Positions 9,656 to 18,410 of a stretch of 62,947 nt of DNA are shown here, one piece after another (the first letter of the stretch is position 1; every line of letters begins with the position of its first letter). The stretch comes from Acidobacteriota bacterium (GTDB lineage: Bacteria > Acidobacteriota > Blastocatellia > UBA7656): positions 1 to 62,947 of the forward strand of contig JACQDB010000003.1 in NCBI GenBank assembly GCA_016201275.1, read 5' to 3'. A program made the position numbers and the translations under genes. Under the pieces are notes generated by a model. That model did no database searches, was not told the DNA's origin, and saw only the letters and a program-made list of their open reading frames with translations.

Positions 9656-10558
9656 ATGAACAAGCTGCGAATCGGGATCACTACGCTTCTATTATTAATC
9701 GTGTGTTTGCTGGGCGCTGCGGCGGCACAAGCACAGGCAACGCGAACTTGGGTGTCCGGTGTGGGGGATGATGCCAACCCGTGCAGTCGTACCGCGCCGT
9801 GCAAAACTTTTGCCGGTGCCATTTCAAAGACTGCCGCCGGTGGTGAAATTTCCGTACTCGACCCCGGTGGTTTTGGCGCGGTGACCATCACCAAAGCCAT
9901 AACCATTAATGGCGAGGGCACGCTTGCCGGAGTTCTGGCAGCGGCGACCAACGGGATCATTGTGAATGCCGGAGTCAACGATGTCGTAGTCATCAAATAT
10001 CTGTCTATCAATGGTACGAGCGGCGCTCAAATCGGCCTCAACGGCATCCGTTACTTGGCGGGAAAACAAGTCGTGGTTGAAAACTGCACGATCAGCGGCT
10101 TCAGCCAAAAAGGCATTGATGTGAATCTCGCCGCTTCCGGCAGGCTCGATGTCCGCAACACCTCCATCACGACTACGGGAGATGGGGTGACGATGAGCAA
10201 TTCCGCCGGCACGATGAATGGAACGCTGGATCATGTACGCATTCAAGGAACCTCGAATGCCGGTGTCAACCTCTTGAGCGGCGCGCTCACCATGAGCAAT
10301 TCTATCGTTGCCAATAATACGAATTTCGGCGTGATCGCGCAGGGCGGCGCGACCATCACTTTGGAACGCACCGTTGTGGCGCATAATGGCACGGGCGTTT
10401 CCACCAACAATGCGGCGGCGACGGTACGGCTTTCCAACACCACGATCAATAACAACACGGCGGGCATTACCATCACCGCAGGGACGGTCGCCAGCTTTAA
10501 AAATAATAGTATCGCTCCCGGACAAGGAGCGCCGAACACTTTGCTGACGCAGCAGTAA
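9656..10558 (+). CDS. Secreted right-handed beta-helix protein
   Basis: The 300-residue product has a signal peptide (residues 1-27, ending AQAQA). A conserved opening, RTWVSGVGDDANPCSRTAPC, carries two cysteines that could form a disulfide. It leads into a repetitive Asn/Thr/Val-rich region typical of parallel beta-helix proteins (ITINGEG, VVVENCTISG, LDVRNTSITT, LTMSNSIVANN, VRLSNTTINNN). Such proteins usually bind or cleave polysaccharide, but no pectate-lyase catalytic set is evident. The ATG at 9656 is preferred over upstream in-frame starts because AAGGAG precedes it by 8 bases. It borders the surface-polysaccharide locus downstream. Confidence 0.8.
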   Translation: MNKLRIGITTLLLLIVCLLGAAAAQAQATRTWVSGVGDDANPCSRTAPCKTFAGAISKTAAGGEISVLDPGGFGAVTITKAITINGEGTLAGVLAAATNGIIVNAGVNDVVVIKYLSINGTSGAQIGLNGIRYLAGKQVVVENCTISGFSQKGIDVNLAASGRLDVRNTSITTTGDGVTMSNSAGTMNGTLDHVRIQGTSNAGVNLLSGALTMSNSIVANNTNFGVIAQGGATITLERTVVAHNGTGVSTNNAAATVRLSNTTINNNTAGITITAGTVASFKNNSIAPGQGAPNTLLTQQ

Positions 10559-10889
10559 CGCCGGTGCAGGGGAAGCTTTTCTAAACCGTTATGGTTCTGG
10601 CAACGGTCATTCTGCGCTTGGTGAATTCCCGGCGTGTATGATGGTTGCCGGAGCCGCAATTGATGATTGATTGACGAGTCTGTTAATCAGGCGCAGCACC
10701 TCGGTCGAAGGGTTGTCGAAGCGTTCATGAAGTCATTGAGGGTTGGCGGTAAGCCTGAAGCATCTTCTGGCGAGCGGTACTAATTTCGCTTACCAGGTGT
10801 CTCGGTCTGGCAAGCGAAATGGATATGGGAATTCTTCAGATGATGCACCGCTCTGGTATTTACTCAGTATGTTTGAAAATTGCAGGTCT
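10559..10889. other. Intergenic stretch with one imperfect hairpin
   Basis: A 14-bp stem with one mismatch (10783-10796 with 10807-10820) is the only structure I can name. No gene is supported. Confidence 0.45.
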
Positions 10890-11186
10890 AGGAGTTTTTG
10901 CGCCATCGGCGCACAGGAGAGTAGCCCGTGGGAAAACTACGGAAATTAGTTTTTGCGCCGGAGGCGCAGAGGAGATTAGCCCGTGGTGAAGCCACGGGAA
11001 GACACAGGCAGATTGACGGTCGCGCTCTGGAAGAGCGCAGGAGGCTTGCAGCAATCTATCTCCTGCACCCCTTCAGGGCGCGCAGCGTTTGCTCAACTTG
11101 GTTCCAGTGTCTTTGGTTCAGTGCCTGTAGCACTGGCTAATTTCCTACACCCTTTCAGGGCAAAGAGGGCTGGGTAGTTACCCTCG
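10890..11186 (+). repeat. Composite dispersed repeat E, copy 1
   Basis: About 250-300 bp made of successive small hairpins: GCGCCGGAGGCGC, CCCGTGG/CCACGGG, a CTCCTGCACCCCTTCAGGG segment and a CTGTAGCACTGGCT segment. The same elements in the same order occur on the opposite strand at 57532-57776. Copy 1 has a partial duplication of its first module (10898-10944). The ORFs crossing it are not conserved between the copies, so it is a repeat and not a gene. Confidence 0.7.
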
Positions 11187-11312
11187 TTGACGTATAAAAT
11201 CATCCGCAATTTTCTCTCGGAAGGGACGGGGCGAGATGGCCAGGCGAATGCCGGAAGGCCAGCTTGTGCTGTAGTGCGAAGCACGCCCCGGCGAGATTAC
11301 AAAGGCATATCT

Positions 11313-12398
11313 ATGACTATCGCTTTTCCAACCAAAGATGAAGCATACAAAACCATCCCACCGGCGAGCTTGCTGCGTCAGGTGGTCGTGAGCGAAGAAA
11401 CGGCTAACAATTTTCTCTATGGCGGATATGTTGTCGCCGAAGGCATCAAGAACGCGCTGGCTTTGATTGGCAGACCGTTGGAGAGTTTTGCCCGGGTGTT
11501 GGATTTTGGGTGTAGCTGTTCGCGGGTCCTGCGGTGGTATGAACGGTTCGCTGCGACCACGAGTTTTTTCGGCTGTGATATCAACGAAGAAGCCGTTATC
11601 TATTCGAGCAACCAGATTCGCTTTGCAAAATTTGCGGTCAATAATTATCTGCCCCCTTTGACTGGCTTCGACGGCGGCTTTGATTTGATTTATGGCATAT
11701 CGGTGGTGACGCACCTGAATGAAGAGATGCAGCTTGCCTGGCTGGAAGAGTTGCATCGCCTCTTGACCCCCGGCGGCATTCTGCTCCTCAGTGTCCACGG
11801 CGAAGGCGTTGCCAGCGCAGGCTTGAGCGCAGCGGCACAGTTACAGTTGCAGCAGCACGGTCACTATTATCAAAGAGTGGTTGAGGATGGCGGGGTTGAT
11901 GGCTTACCGGATTTTTATCAGGTCGCCTATCATTCTCGATCTTACATAGAGCGGGTGTGGTCACAATTTTTCACCCTGCGGGCTTACCTGAAACATGGGC
12001 CAATGTTTTTACAAGATACTGTCGTGTTGGAGAAGCCTGGTGCGAGTCAGAGCCTAGACTATATCTATCTTGATCTGCCTGTAGGTTGCCTGGGCGCGCC
12101 CAAAATAACCGAGGTGATTGAGGCGGAAATGCTGAAGGTAAATGGTTGGGCGTTTCACGAAGATGGCGGCACCGTGGAGGTTGACCTGTGGCTTGACGAT
12201 CAACTGTTAGGCTCCTGTCAGGCGAAACATCTTCGCGCTGATGTGGGAGAAGCTTTTCCCCTTTGGCCTTCCGCAAAAATGGCGGGCTTCAGCGAAACCT
12301 TCGATATAGCCAAACTTGATCGCGGTATTCATCAGCTTAACGTGATGCTGAGAACCAATCGCATCCCTTCCGTTTCCGGCTACTTTTTCAAAGAGTAG
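11313..12398 (+). CDS. SAM-dependent methyltransferase with C-terminal beta-sandwich domain
   Basis: The 361-residue protein is a class I SAM-dependent methyltransferase. Motif I is VLDFGCSCSRVLRW (around residue 63), with FFGCDINEEAV and DLIYGISVVTHLNEE as later Rossmann motifs and a LLTPGGILLLSVHG strand. Residues from about 266 to the end form a separate beta-rich domain with GWAFHEDGG and LRADVGEAF; a related pattern is seen in the lipoprotein at 20587-21057. The ATG at 11313 has AAAGG eight bases upstream, and the earlier in-frame start at 11187 reads through repeat DNA. It opens the polysaccharide locus, so it may methylate a sugar or glycan end. Confidence 0.8.
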   Translation: MTIAFPTKDEAYKTIPPASLLRQVVVSEETANNFLYGGYVVAEGIKNALALIGRPLESFARVLDFGCSCSRVLRWYERFAATTSFFGCDINEEAVIYSSNQIRFAKFAVNNYLPPLTGFDGGFDLIYGISVVTHLNEEMQLAWLEELHRLLTPGGILLLSVHGEGVASAGLSAAAQLQLQQHGHYYQRVVEDGGVDGLPDFYQVAYHSRSYIERVWSQFFTLRAYLKHGPMFLQDTVVLEKPGASQSLDYIYLDLPVGCLGAPKITEVIEAEMLKVNGWAFHEDGGTVEVDLWLDDQLLGSCQAKHLRADVGEAFPLWPSAKMAGFSETFDIAKLDRGIHQLNVMLRTNRIPSVSGYFFKE

Positions 12399-12399
12399 A

Positions 12400-12501
12400 T
12401 AGAGGGTGTCGCATCAATGGGTTTTCTATCCAGATATAGTGGGTGATGATGTAAACATCCACAAGATATGGGCGGTTGCTGGAATTCTGCGACACGCGCT
12501 A
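12400..12501 (+). mobile_element. MITE family A, copy 2
   Basis: The element begins GAGGGTGTCGCA and ends TGCGACACGCGC with TA at each side (12400-12401 and 12500-12501). It starts one base after the stop codon of the methyltransferase gene. It aligns throughout with copies 1 and 3. Confidence 0.8.
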
Positions 12502-12592
12502 GATTTGCCAACTATGGCAAGAGCGCTCTTGACCTTGGCGCTTGTGCTATTGGTCTGCAGACGCAATGAAAAAGGCTACAACTTGGATTTAC

Positions 12593-13159
12593 CTAGCGGG
12601 AAGCGGGAGCCAAGGCGCTGGCGATGGCGGCTTCGATGCGTGCGCGTATGTCAAAGAAAAAACTCTCTTCTCTTTTGTCGTTGCGCTTGATGGCTCCGGC
12701 ATCCAGGGTGAGGCGACCAATCTGGGTTTGCAAAGTAAAAAAGAACTGGCTTTGCGTTGCTGATTTCGTCACATCCACAATGAAAGAGCGCTCTTCTTTG
12801 GTGGAAAAACGGGAAGTCGTTGGTTGCCCTTTGTCCACGCCTTCTTCGCTCAACGCGAATTTTCTGGCTTCATCCATGATGGCCTTCAAGACCTCCAACT
12901 GAATGAGGTTGAAAGCGCCGGACACCACTTGTTCGTCGCCATCCGTGATGACGACCTGAAATTCTCCGGGAACCTCGGACGAAGGGGCGATATTGAAGCT
13001 GGCTCCGGTTGGCGATTTGATCGGGCCTTTTATCAATGGGCGCGGCGCTTTTGCTGCTGCCTCTCTACCCGTGCCGATATTCTGCCCTTGCGCTAGTACG
13101 CCGACCCAAAGGCCGCAGAGCGCTACGACTGCTATACAGGTAATTGGTCTGAACTTCAT
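12593..13159 (-). CDS. Secreted protein of unknown function
   Basis: This 188-residue protein starts with a signal peptide (about residues 1-23, ending LAQG). A Pro/Lys linker follows, then a beta-rich segment (FQVVITDGDEQVVSG), a helix (LEVLKAIMDEARKFAL) and more strands (SFIVDVTKSATQSQFFFTLQ, GRLTLDAGAI). I do not recognise the family. It lies on the opposite strand to the polysaccharide genes on either side. AGGAG stands just before the ATG with a short gap. It has no obvious catalytic motif and is probably a periplasmic or surface protein. Confidence 0.65.
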   Translation of the reverse strand: MKFRPITCIAVVALCGLWVGVLAQGQNIGTGREAAAKAPRPLIKGPIKSPTGASFNIAPSSEVPGEFQVVITDGDEQVVSGAFNLIQLEVLKAIMDEARKFALSEEGVDKGQPTTSRFSTKEERSFIVDVTKSATQSQFFFTLQTQIGRLTLDAGAIKRNDKREESFFFDIRARIEAAIASALAPASR

Positions 13160-13297
13160 CTCTCCTCAACTTTCGCTTGATGATTCTACCTCCTTCCGCG
13201 CCTGAGCCTGCGCCCTTGTGGTTGGCCGAAGCGTTGACGCGGCAGCCGCAAGCCTTGCTCTTGTATAAACCGGAGTGAGCCGGTAGCATCGGTCTTG

Positions 13298-14599
13298 ATG
13301 AGTAGGCTCTTGCCACAATGGGCATCCAAGCTCAGTTCTCTGATCTGGCGTCTGCTGGTGCGCTATGGAAGGTTCAAGTATCGCTATCTGCTGCCGCTTT
13401 ACCGGCGGCTGCATCTTATGCCGAATGCCGCGAAAGCGCAAGGAACCAGAAAACCTTCGGGAACTCTGCGCTATGTTCAAGCTCTCATGCGGAGGTTGAA
13501 CCGCACGGCGCTGCCGGCCAATCGTGAGCAACTGCAACGGATTATCGAACGAGTGCAGCAGAGCAAAGGCGCGGTGATTTTTCTGCCTTCGGTAAGCTGG
13601 AACCTCGTCAATACGCAACGCTCTCATCATCTGGCGCGGGAATTTGCCCGCCAAGGATATGTCGTCATTTTCGACAGCACCAACGCCTATGATGATGTGA
13701 GCGGGTTTCAAGAGATCGAACCCAATCTCTTTCTGTTTCGTGCCGATGAAGCATTTTTACAAGACATCCCGGACCCTTTGCTTTGGGCGCTGTCTTATAA
13801 TTTTGATCGCAAGGCGGCATATCCGGCTTCGACACGCATTGTGTACGACTGGATTGATGATCTGGAAGTCTTTCCCTACGACCGACAGTTTCTGGACGCC
13901 AACCACGCACAGGCGCTACAAGAGGCAACCGCCGTACTCAGCGTGGCGCGCCGCCTGCACGAGCAAGCAACTCAGGTGCGCCCGGATGCTTTGTACCTGC
14001 CCAACGGCGCTGACTATCTGCACTTTGCCAATGAGCAGATGGCCTTGCCCAACGACCCGCAAATGGAGCGGTTGCGGCAGGCAGGGAAGCCGATTGCCGG
14101 ATATTTTGGCGCGCTTGCCGAATGGTTCGATTACGCCTTGCTCGATGAAGTAGCGGCGCGGCGTAGCGATTGGAATTTTCTCTTGCTGGGGCCGGTGTAC
14201 GATCTCAGCCTGCACCAGCGCGGGCGGTCCCTGCTCAAGCGCACCAATGTTCACTGGTTGGGGACGCGCCCTTACCAAGCGCTTCCCGCTTACCTGCGCT
14301 TATTCGATGTGGCGATGATTCCTTTTCTGATCAATGACATCACGCGGGCAACTTCGCCGCTCAAGTTGTATGAATATTTTGCTGGCGGCAAGCCGGTCAT
14401 CTCTACAGCCTTGCCCGAATGTCTGGCCTATGCCGAAGTGCAAATTGTTGACACCGCGCAGGCGTTTTCCCAGGCTCTTGAAGTCGCCAGACAGCGCGGC
14501 GGTGAACCACAATTTCGTGAACGCCTGCGCCAATTGGGGCGCGAAAACTCTTGGACGGCGCGGGTCGAAGAGTTGCTCAAACATTTGCACCATATGTGA
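13298..14599 (+). CDS. Family 4-like glycosyltransferase
   Basis: The 433-residue protein has a GT-B fold pattern. The N-terminal half contains SHHLAREFARQGY and VYDWIDDLEVFPYD (around residue 184), and the C-terminal half contains SPLKLYEYFAGGKPVI (around residue 352), the usual nucleotide-sugar binding block of group 1 glycosyltransferases. The first 35 residues (LLVRYGRFKYRYLLPLYRRLH) resemble the linker of the next gene, residues about 430-460. The ATG at 13298 lies next to a TTG; the ribosome site is weak. It likely adds a sugar to a surface glycan. The donor is unknown. Confidence 0.8.
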   Translation: MSRLLPQWASKLSSLIWRLLVRYGRFKYRYLLPLYRRLHLMPNAAKAQGTRKPSGTLRYVQALMRRLNRTALPANREQLQRIIERVQQSKGAVIFLPSVSWNLVNTQRSHHLAREFARQGYVVIFDSTNAYDDVSGFQEIEPNLFLFRADEAFLQDIPDPLLWALSYNFDRKAAYPASTRIVYDWIDDLEVFPYDRQFLDANHAQALQEATAVLSVARRLHEQATQVRPDALYLPNGADYLHFANEQMALPNDPQMERLRQAGKPIAGYFGALAEWFDYALLDEVAARRSDWNFLLLGPVYDLSLHQRGRSLLKRTNVHWLGTRPYQALPAYLRLFDVAMIPFLINDITRATSPLKLYEYFAGGKPVISTALPECLAYAEVQIVDTAQAFSQALEVARQRGGEPQFRERLRQLGRENSWTARVEELLKHLHHM

Positions 14600-14637
14600 T
14601 TGACAGGTGAAGGCTGGAACGCCTACCCTAGCCATTT

Positions 14638-17600
14638 ATGTTCAATCCGCTTGATCATCCGATTTGCCTTTCTTCTCCCTTGCGGCTGGCTTCGACGGCG
14701 TGGGCAGAACACATACCGTTTGCCATGTTGGTCGTGGAGCTGCTGCGCCCTGCTACCATTGTCGAACTCGGCACTTTTTCGGGCGTTTCTTATTGCGCCT
14801 TCTGTCAGGCGGTACAAGAGCTTGAGTTGAATAGCCGTTGTTATGCCGTGGACACCTGGGAAGGCGATTCGCAATCCGGATATTTCGGAGCCGAAGTGCT
14901 TGACGACTTGAAACGTCATCACGACCCTTTGTACAGCCAGTTTTCCACGCTGATTCAAAGCACCTTTGATGAGGCGCTACCACAGTTCGCGGATGGCACG
15001 ATTGATCTGCTGCATATAGACGGCTATCACACCTATGCCGCTGTACGCCATGATTTTGATAACTGGTTGCCAAAGATGAGTCGGTGCGGCGTGATGCTCT
15101 TTCATGACATAGAAATTCGCGAAGGCGATTTCGGAGTGTGGAAACTCTGGGCGGAGTTGCGCGAGCAATATCCCCATTTTGAATTCCAGCACGAACATGG
15201 TTTGGGCGTGCTGGCGGTAGGTGAATCGGCGTCAAGCGGCTTGCAGCCATTACTGGAAGCGCCGGAAGCGCAAAAAGAAATTCTCCGCAATCTCTTTTTT
15301 CAACTCGGTCAGCGCTTCAAATTGCGCTTGGAAGGAGAACATAGAGAAAAGACTTTGGGTTGGCAAATCGAAGATCAGGAAAACCTCCTGCGCGCTTTGA
15401 ACACCCAGTTGGCGCAACGCGAGGAGGCCATCGCCTGGCTCTCGGCGCAGGAGAAGGAGAAGGACGACATCTTGCAGCAACGCGATGAAGCAATCCGTTG
15501 GTTGCAGGAAGAACTGGGGCTGGCGCAAAAGGCAGTGAAACGGTTGACCAAGGTGAATGAAGCGTTGACGGCGCAGGCTGGGGAAAATCAGCAATCGCTT
15601 GATGCCTTGGCGAGCCTGACGGTCGAGAAAGAGCGCTTGGCACGCGCCCTGGTGGTGGAACAAAAGAAGGTCGCTTCTTTGAAGGCGCGACTGGCGCATC
15701 CCACGGCGCAGGCTGAAGAACAGGAAGCCATCATTTGCGCCCGCGAAGAGGCCATCGCCTGGCTGCAAACCGAGTTGGCACACGCCCAGAAAAGTAATGA
15801 CCGACTGGCCTCCGCCAATGAATTGTTAAAGGCGCAGGTGATTGCAAAAGAGCAGGCAAAACAAACTTTGGCAAGGCAACTGGCGACCAAAGAGACGCAA
15901 CTGCAAAGACTTTTGAATTCTTTTGGTGGGCGGCTGCTGAATCGCTACGGTGCGATAAAGTATCGGTATTTACTGCCGATTTATCGCCTGCTGCATCTGC
16001 TGCCAGCGGAAAATTCCGGCAACCCACAGCCTCCTCACGCGCTTCCTGCTCTGCAACCCCTCAGCCTTGAGTCCACCGCGCCGGAAGAAAATATTGAAGA
16101 CTCGCAGCGCCTAGAAGCGCTCAACACTGCCGCGCCTGCGCCGCTAGAACTGCCGCCGCCCAGCCGTCAGCCGGCGGACTTTTATGAATCGCTTACCCTT
16201 CTGCCGCAACCCAATGAAGAAGAGTTGTCTGCCATCTTTAACCAGCGCCTCTCGCCGCGACTTGCCCGCAAACCGGATGTGATCTGCTTTTCGATCATTG
16301 ATTGGGAGTTTCGCTACCAGCGTCCGCAGCAGTTGATGTCACAGTTTGCGGCGCAAGGACACAGAGTTTTCTACATCAGCACCTCAAGGTTTCTGGCCGC
16401 TACCGCTTTGCCACGCATCGCGGTGAGCCAGATCAAAGAAAATATTTTCGAAGTCCAACTGGCCGCCGAATATATACCGGAGGTTTATGGGCGGGTGATT
16501 CAAGGGATCAACCAAAACGCCTTGCTGGCGTCGCTGGAAGAATTGCGCCAGACTTTTCACATTGATTCGGCGCTTGCTTACGTGATGATTAGCTCTTGGG
16601 GCAACCTGGCGTTTGAGGCGCGCCGCCTGTGGAAGTGGCGCATCCTTTATGACTGCATGGATGAATGGGAAAATTTTCCTGGCATCAAACAGCCGCTCTT
16701 GGATATGGAGATCAATCTGGTGCGCGAATGTGATTTGCTGGTGGTCAGCGCGCAACGCTTATACGACAAATGGCTGGCCTACGAGCGCCCTATGGTGCTG
16801 GCGCGCAACGGTGTTGATGTGCAGTTCTATACGCAAGAGTACCGCCCGAATACGTTGCTGCCTGCCATACCTCATCCGTTGATTGGCTATTATGGCGCGA
16901 TTGCCGATTGGTTCGATGTGGATTTGTTGGTCAATGCCGCACGGCAGCGTCCGCATTATAGTTTTGTGTTGCTGGGAGGAGTTTTCGAGGTTGATGTTTC
17001 GGAGTTGGAAGCGTTGCCCAATGTATATCTCTTAGGCCAGCAGCCTTACGAAACCATGCCGCAGTACCTGTTTCATTTCGATGTGTGCATGATTCCCTTC
17101 AAGATCAATCCGATTACCGAGGCCACCGACCCGGTGAAGTTGTATGAATATCTCAGCGCCGGAAAGCCTGTGGTTGCGGTGGCGCTCGCCGAACTCGAAG
17201 CCTTGCGCGATTATCTTTACCTTGCCGAAGATCAACAGGATTTTGTGGTGCAACTGGATTTGGCCGTAGCGGAAAACGATGCCGAAGTGGTGACGCGCCG
17301 CCAGCGCTTTGCCGCACAGAACACTTGGGAAGCGCGCTACCAACAGATTGAAGCGGGACTGATCCGCATCACGCCGCGCGCCAGCATCATCATTGTGACC
17401 TACAATAATCTGGCACTAAATAAACTGTGTCTGGAGAGCCTTATTCGCAACACCACCTATCTCAATTATGAAGTGATAGTCGTGGATAATCATTCGCTGG
17501 ATGGCACACCGGCATATCTGCGTTATCTGGCGGGTTGTTATTCCCACTTGTCCATCATTTTGAATCAGGAAAATCATGGCTTCGCACGCGCCAACAATCA

Positions 17601-18219
17601 AGGCATTGCCTCCAGCACCGGCGAATATATTGTGTTGCTCAATAACGACACCATCGTGCCGACGGGTTGGCTCGACCGCCTGCTGCGTCATCTGAAAGAC
17701 CCTGCGGTTGGACTGGTCGGGCCGGTGACCAATTTCGTCGGCAACGAAGCCAGAGTCGAAGTGCCATATCAAACCTGGGGCGAGATGCAGGATTTTGCCC
17801 ACGAATACACTTGGTCACACGAGGGCAAGGTCGCGGACATTTTTATGTTGGCGATGTTCTGCGTGGCGCTGCGGCGCGACACTTTGGAAGAGATAGGTCT
17901 GCTCGATGAGCAATTCGGCATCGGTATGTTCGAGGATGACGATTATACTCAGCGCGTGAAAGCGCAAGGCTATCGCGTCATCTGCGCGGCGGATGTTTTT
18001 GTCCATCACTTCGGACAGGCGGCGTTTAAGAAATTGATTGCCAGCGGCGACTATGACGCGCTGTTTGACGAAAACCGTCAGCGCTATGAAACCAAGTGGA
18101 AGATCAAATGGATTCCCCACCAGAACGCGCCCTTGAAATTTGAAACGCTCGCGCCGCCTACGCCCAGTTCCCAAACGGTGGAGCAGGCGGATAAAAGAAC
18201 GGCCAAGAAAATAGGGTAG
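14638..18219 (+). CDS. Methyltransferase - coiled coil - GT4 - GT2 fusion protein
   Basis: At 1193 residues this is an unusual chain of four parts. Residues 30-200 form a class I methyltransferase of the Methyltransf_24 type (IVELGTFSGVSYC, DLLHIDGYHTY, GVMLFHD). Residues about 235-430 are a Leu/Gln/Glu-rich coiled coil with repeated REEAIAWL motifs. After a Pro-rich linker, residues about 540-900 form a GT-B transferase (RPQQLMSQFAAQGH, DPVKLYEYLSAGKPVV). Residues 914 to about 1160 form a GT-A family 2 transferase (IIIVTYNN, VVDNHSLDGT, LLNNDTIVP, FEDDDYTQR). It probably builds and methylates a glycan as one assembly at the membrane face. The start has no strong ribosome site but no better one exists. 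Confidence 0.85.
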   Translation: MFNPLDHPICLSSPLRLASTAWAEHIPFAMLVVELLRPATIVELGTFSGVSYCAFCQAVQELELNSRCYAVDTWEGDSQSGYFGAEVLDDLKRHHDPLYSQFSTLIQSTFDEALPQFADGTIDLLHIDGYHTYAAVRHDFDNWLPKMSRCGVMLFHDIEIREGDFGVWKLWAELREQYPHFEFQHEHGLGVLAVGESASSGLQPLLEAPEAQKEILRNLFFQLGQRFKLRLEGEHREKTLGWQIEDQENLLRALNTQLAQREEAIAWLSAQEKEKDDILQQRDEAIRWLQEELGLAQKAVKRLTKVNEALTAQAGENQQSLDALASLTVEKERLARALVVEQKKVASLKARLAHPTAQAEEQEAIICAREEAIAWLQTELAHAQKSNDRLASANELLKAQVIAKEQAKQTLARQLATKETQLQRLLNSFGGRLLNRYGAIKYRYLLPIYRLLHLLPAENSGNPQPPHALPALQPLSLESTAPEENIEDSQRLEALNTAAPAPLELPPPSRQPADFYESLTLLPQPNEEELSAIFNQRLSPRLARKPDVICFSIIDWEFRYQRPQQLMSQFAAQGHRVFYISTSRFLAATALPRIAVSQIKENIFEVQLAAEYIPEVYGRVIQGINQNALLASLEELRQTFHIDSALAYVMISSWGNLAFEARRLWKWRILYDCMDEWENFPGIKQPLLDMEINLVRECDLLVVSAQRLYDKWLAYERPMVLARNGVDVQFYTQEYRPNTLLPAIPHPLIGYYGAIADWFDVDLLVNAARQRPHYSFVLLGGVFEVDVSELEALPNVYLLGQQPYETMPQYLFHFDVCMIPFKINPITEATDPVKLYEYLSAGKPVVAVALAELEALRDYLYLAEDQQDFVVQLDLAVAENDAEVVTRRQRFAAQNTWEARYQQIEAGLIRITPRASIIIVTYNNLALNKLCLESLIRNTTYLNYEVIVVDNHSLDGTPAYLRYLAGCYSHLSIILNQENHGFARANNQGIASSTGEYIVLLNNDTIVPTGWLDRLLRHLKDPAVGLVGPVTNFVGNEARVEVPYQTWGEMQDFAHEYTWSHEGKVADIFMLAMFCVALRRDTLEEIGLLDEQFGIGMFEDDDYTQRVKAQGYRVICAADVFVHHFGQAAFKKLIASGDYDALFDENRQRYETKWKIKWIPHQNAPLKFETLAPPTPSSQTVEQADKRTAKKIG

Positions 18220-18410
18220 TTTGATTTTGCCTTTCACTCGTTGCCGTTTTGAGCGATGTCTGGCGCGTACTCAAGTATTTTTTCCAGTCATCTACGATTG
18301 AGTTAAACGCTGCGATTGTTCGGCAATCCCTGTGCATAGAGGATTCGGTAACTAGAGGGTGCAAGTACACCGTAGAGGAATCAAAACCACGATAAAGGAA
18401 CACTGGTTTA

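Noticed and set aside
12406-12690. ORF starting MSHQWVFYPDIV and its parallel at 57921-58187
   Set aside because: Both begin inside copies of MITE family A. They are alike because the repeats are alike, and diverge completely after the repeat ends.
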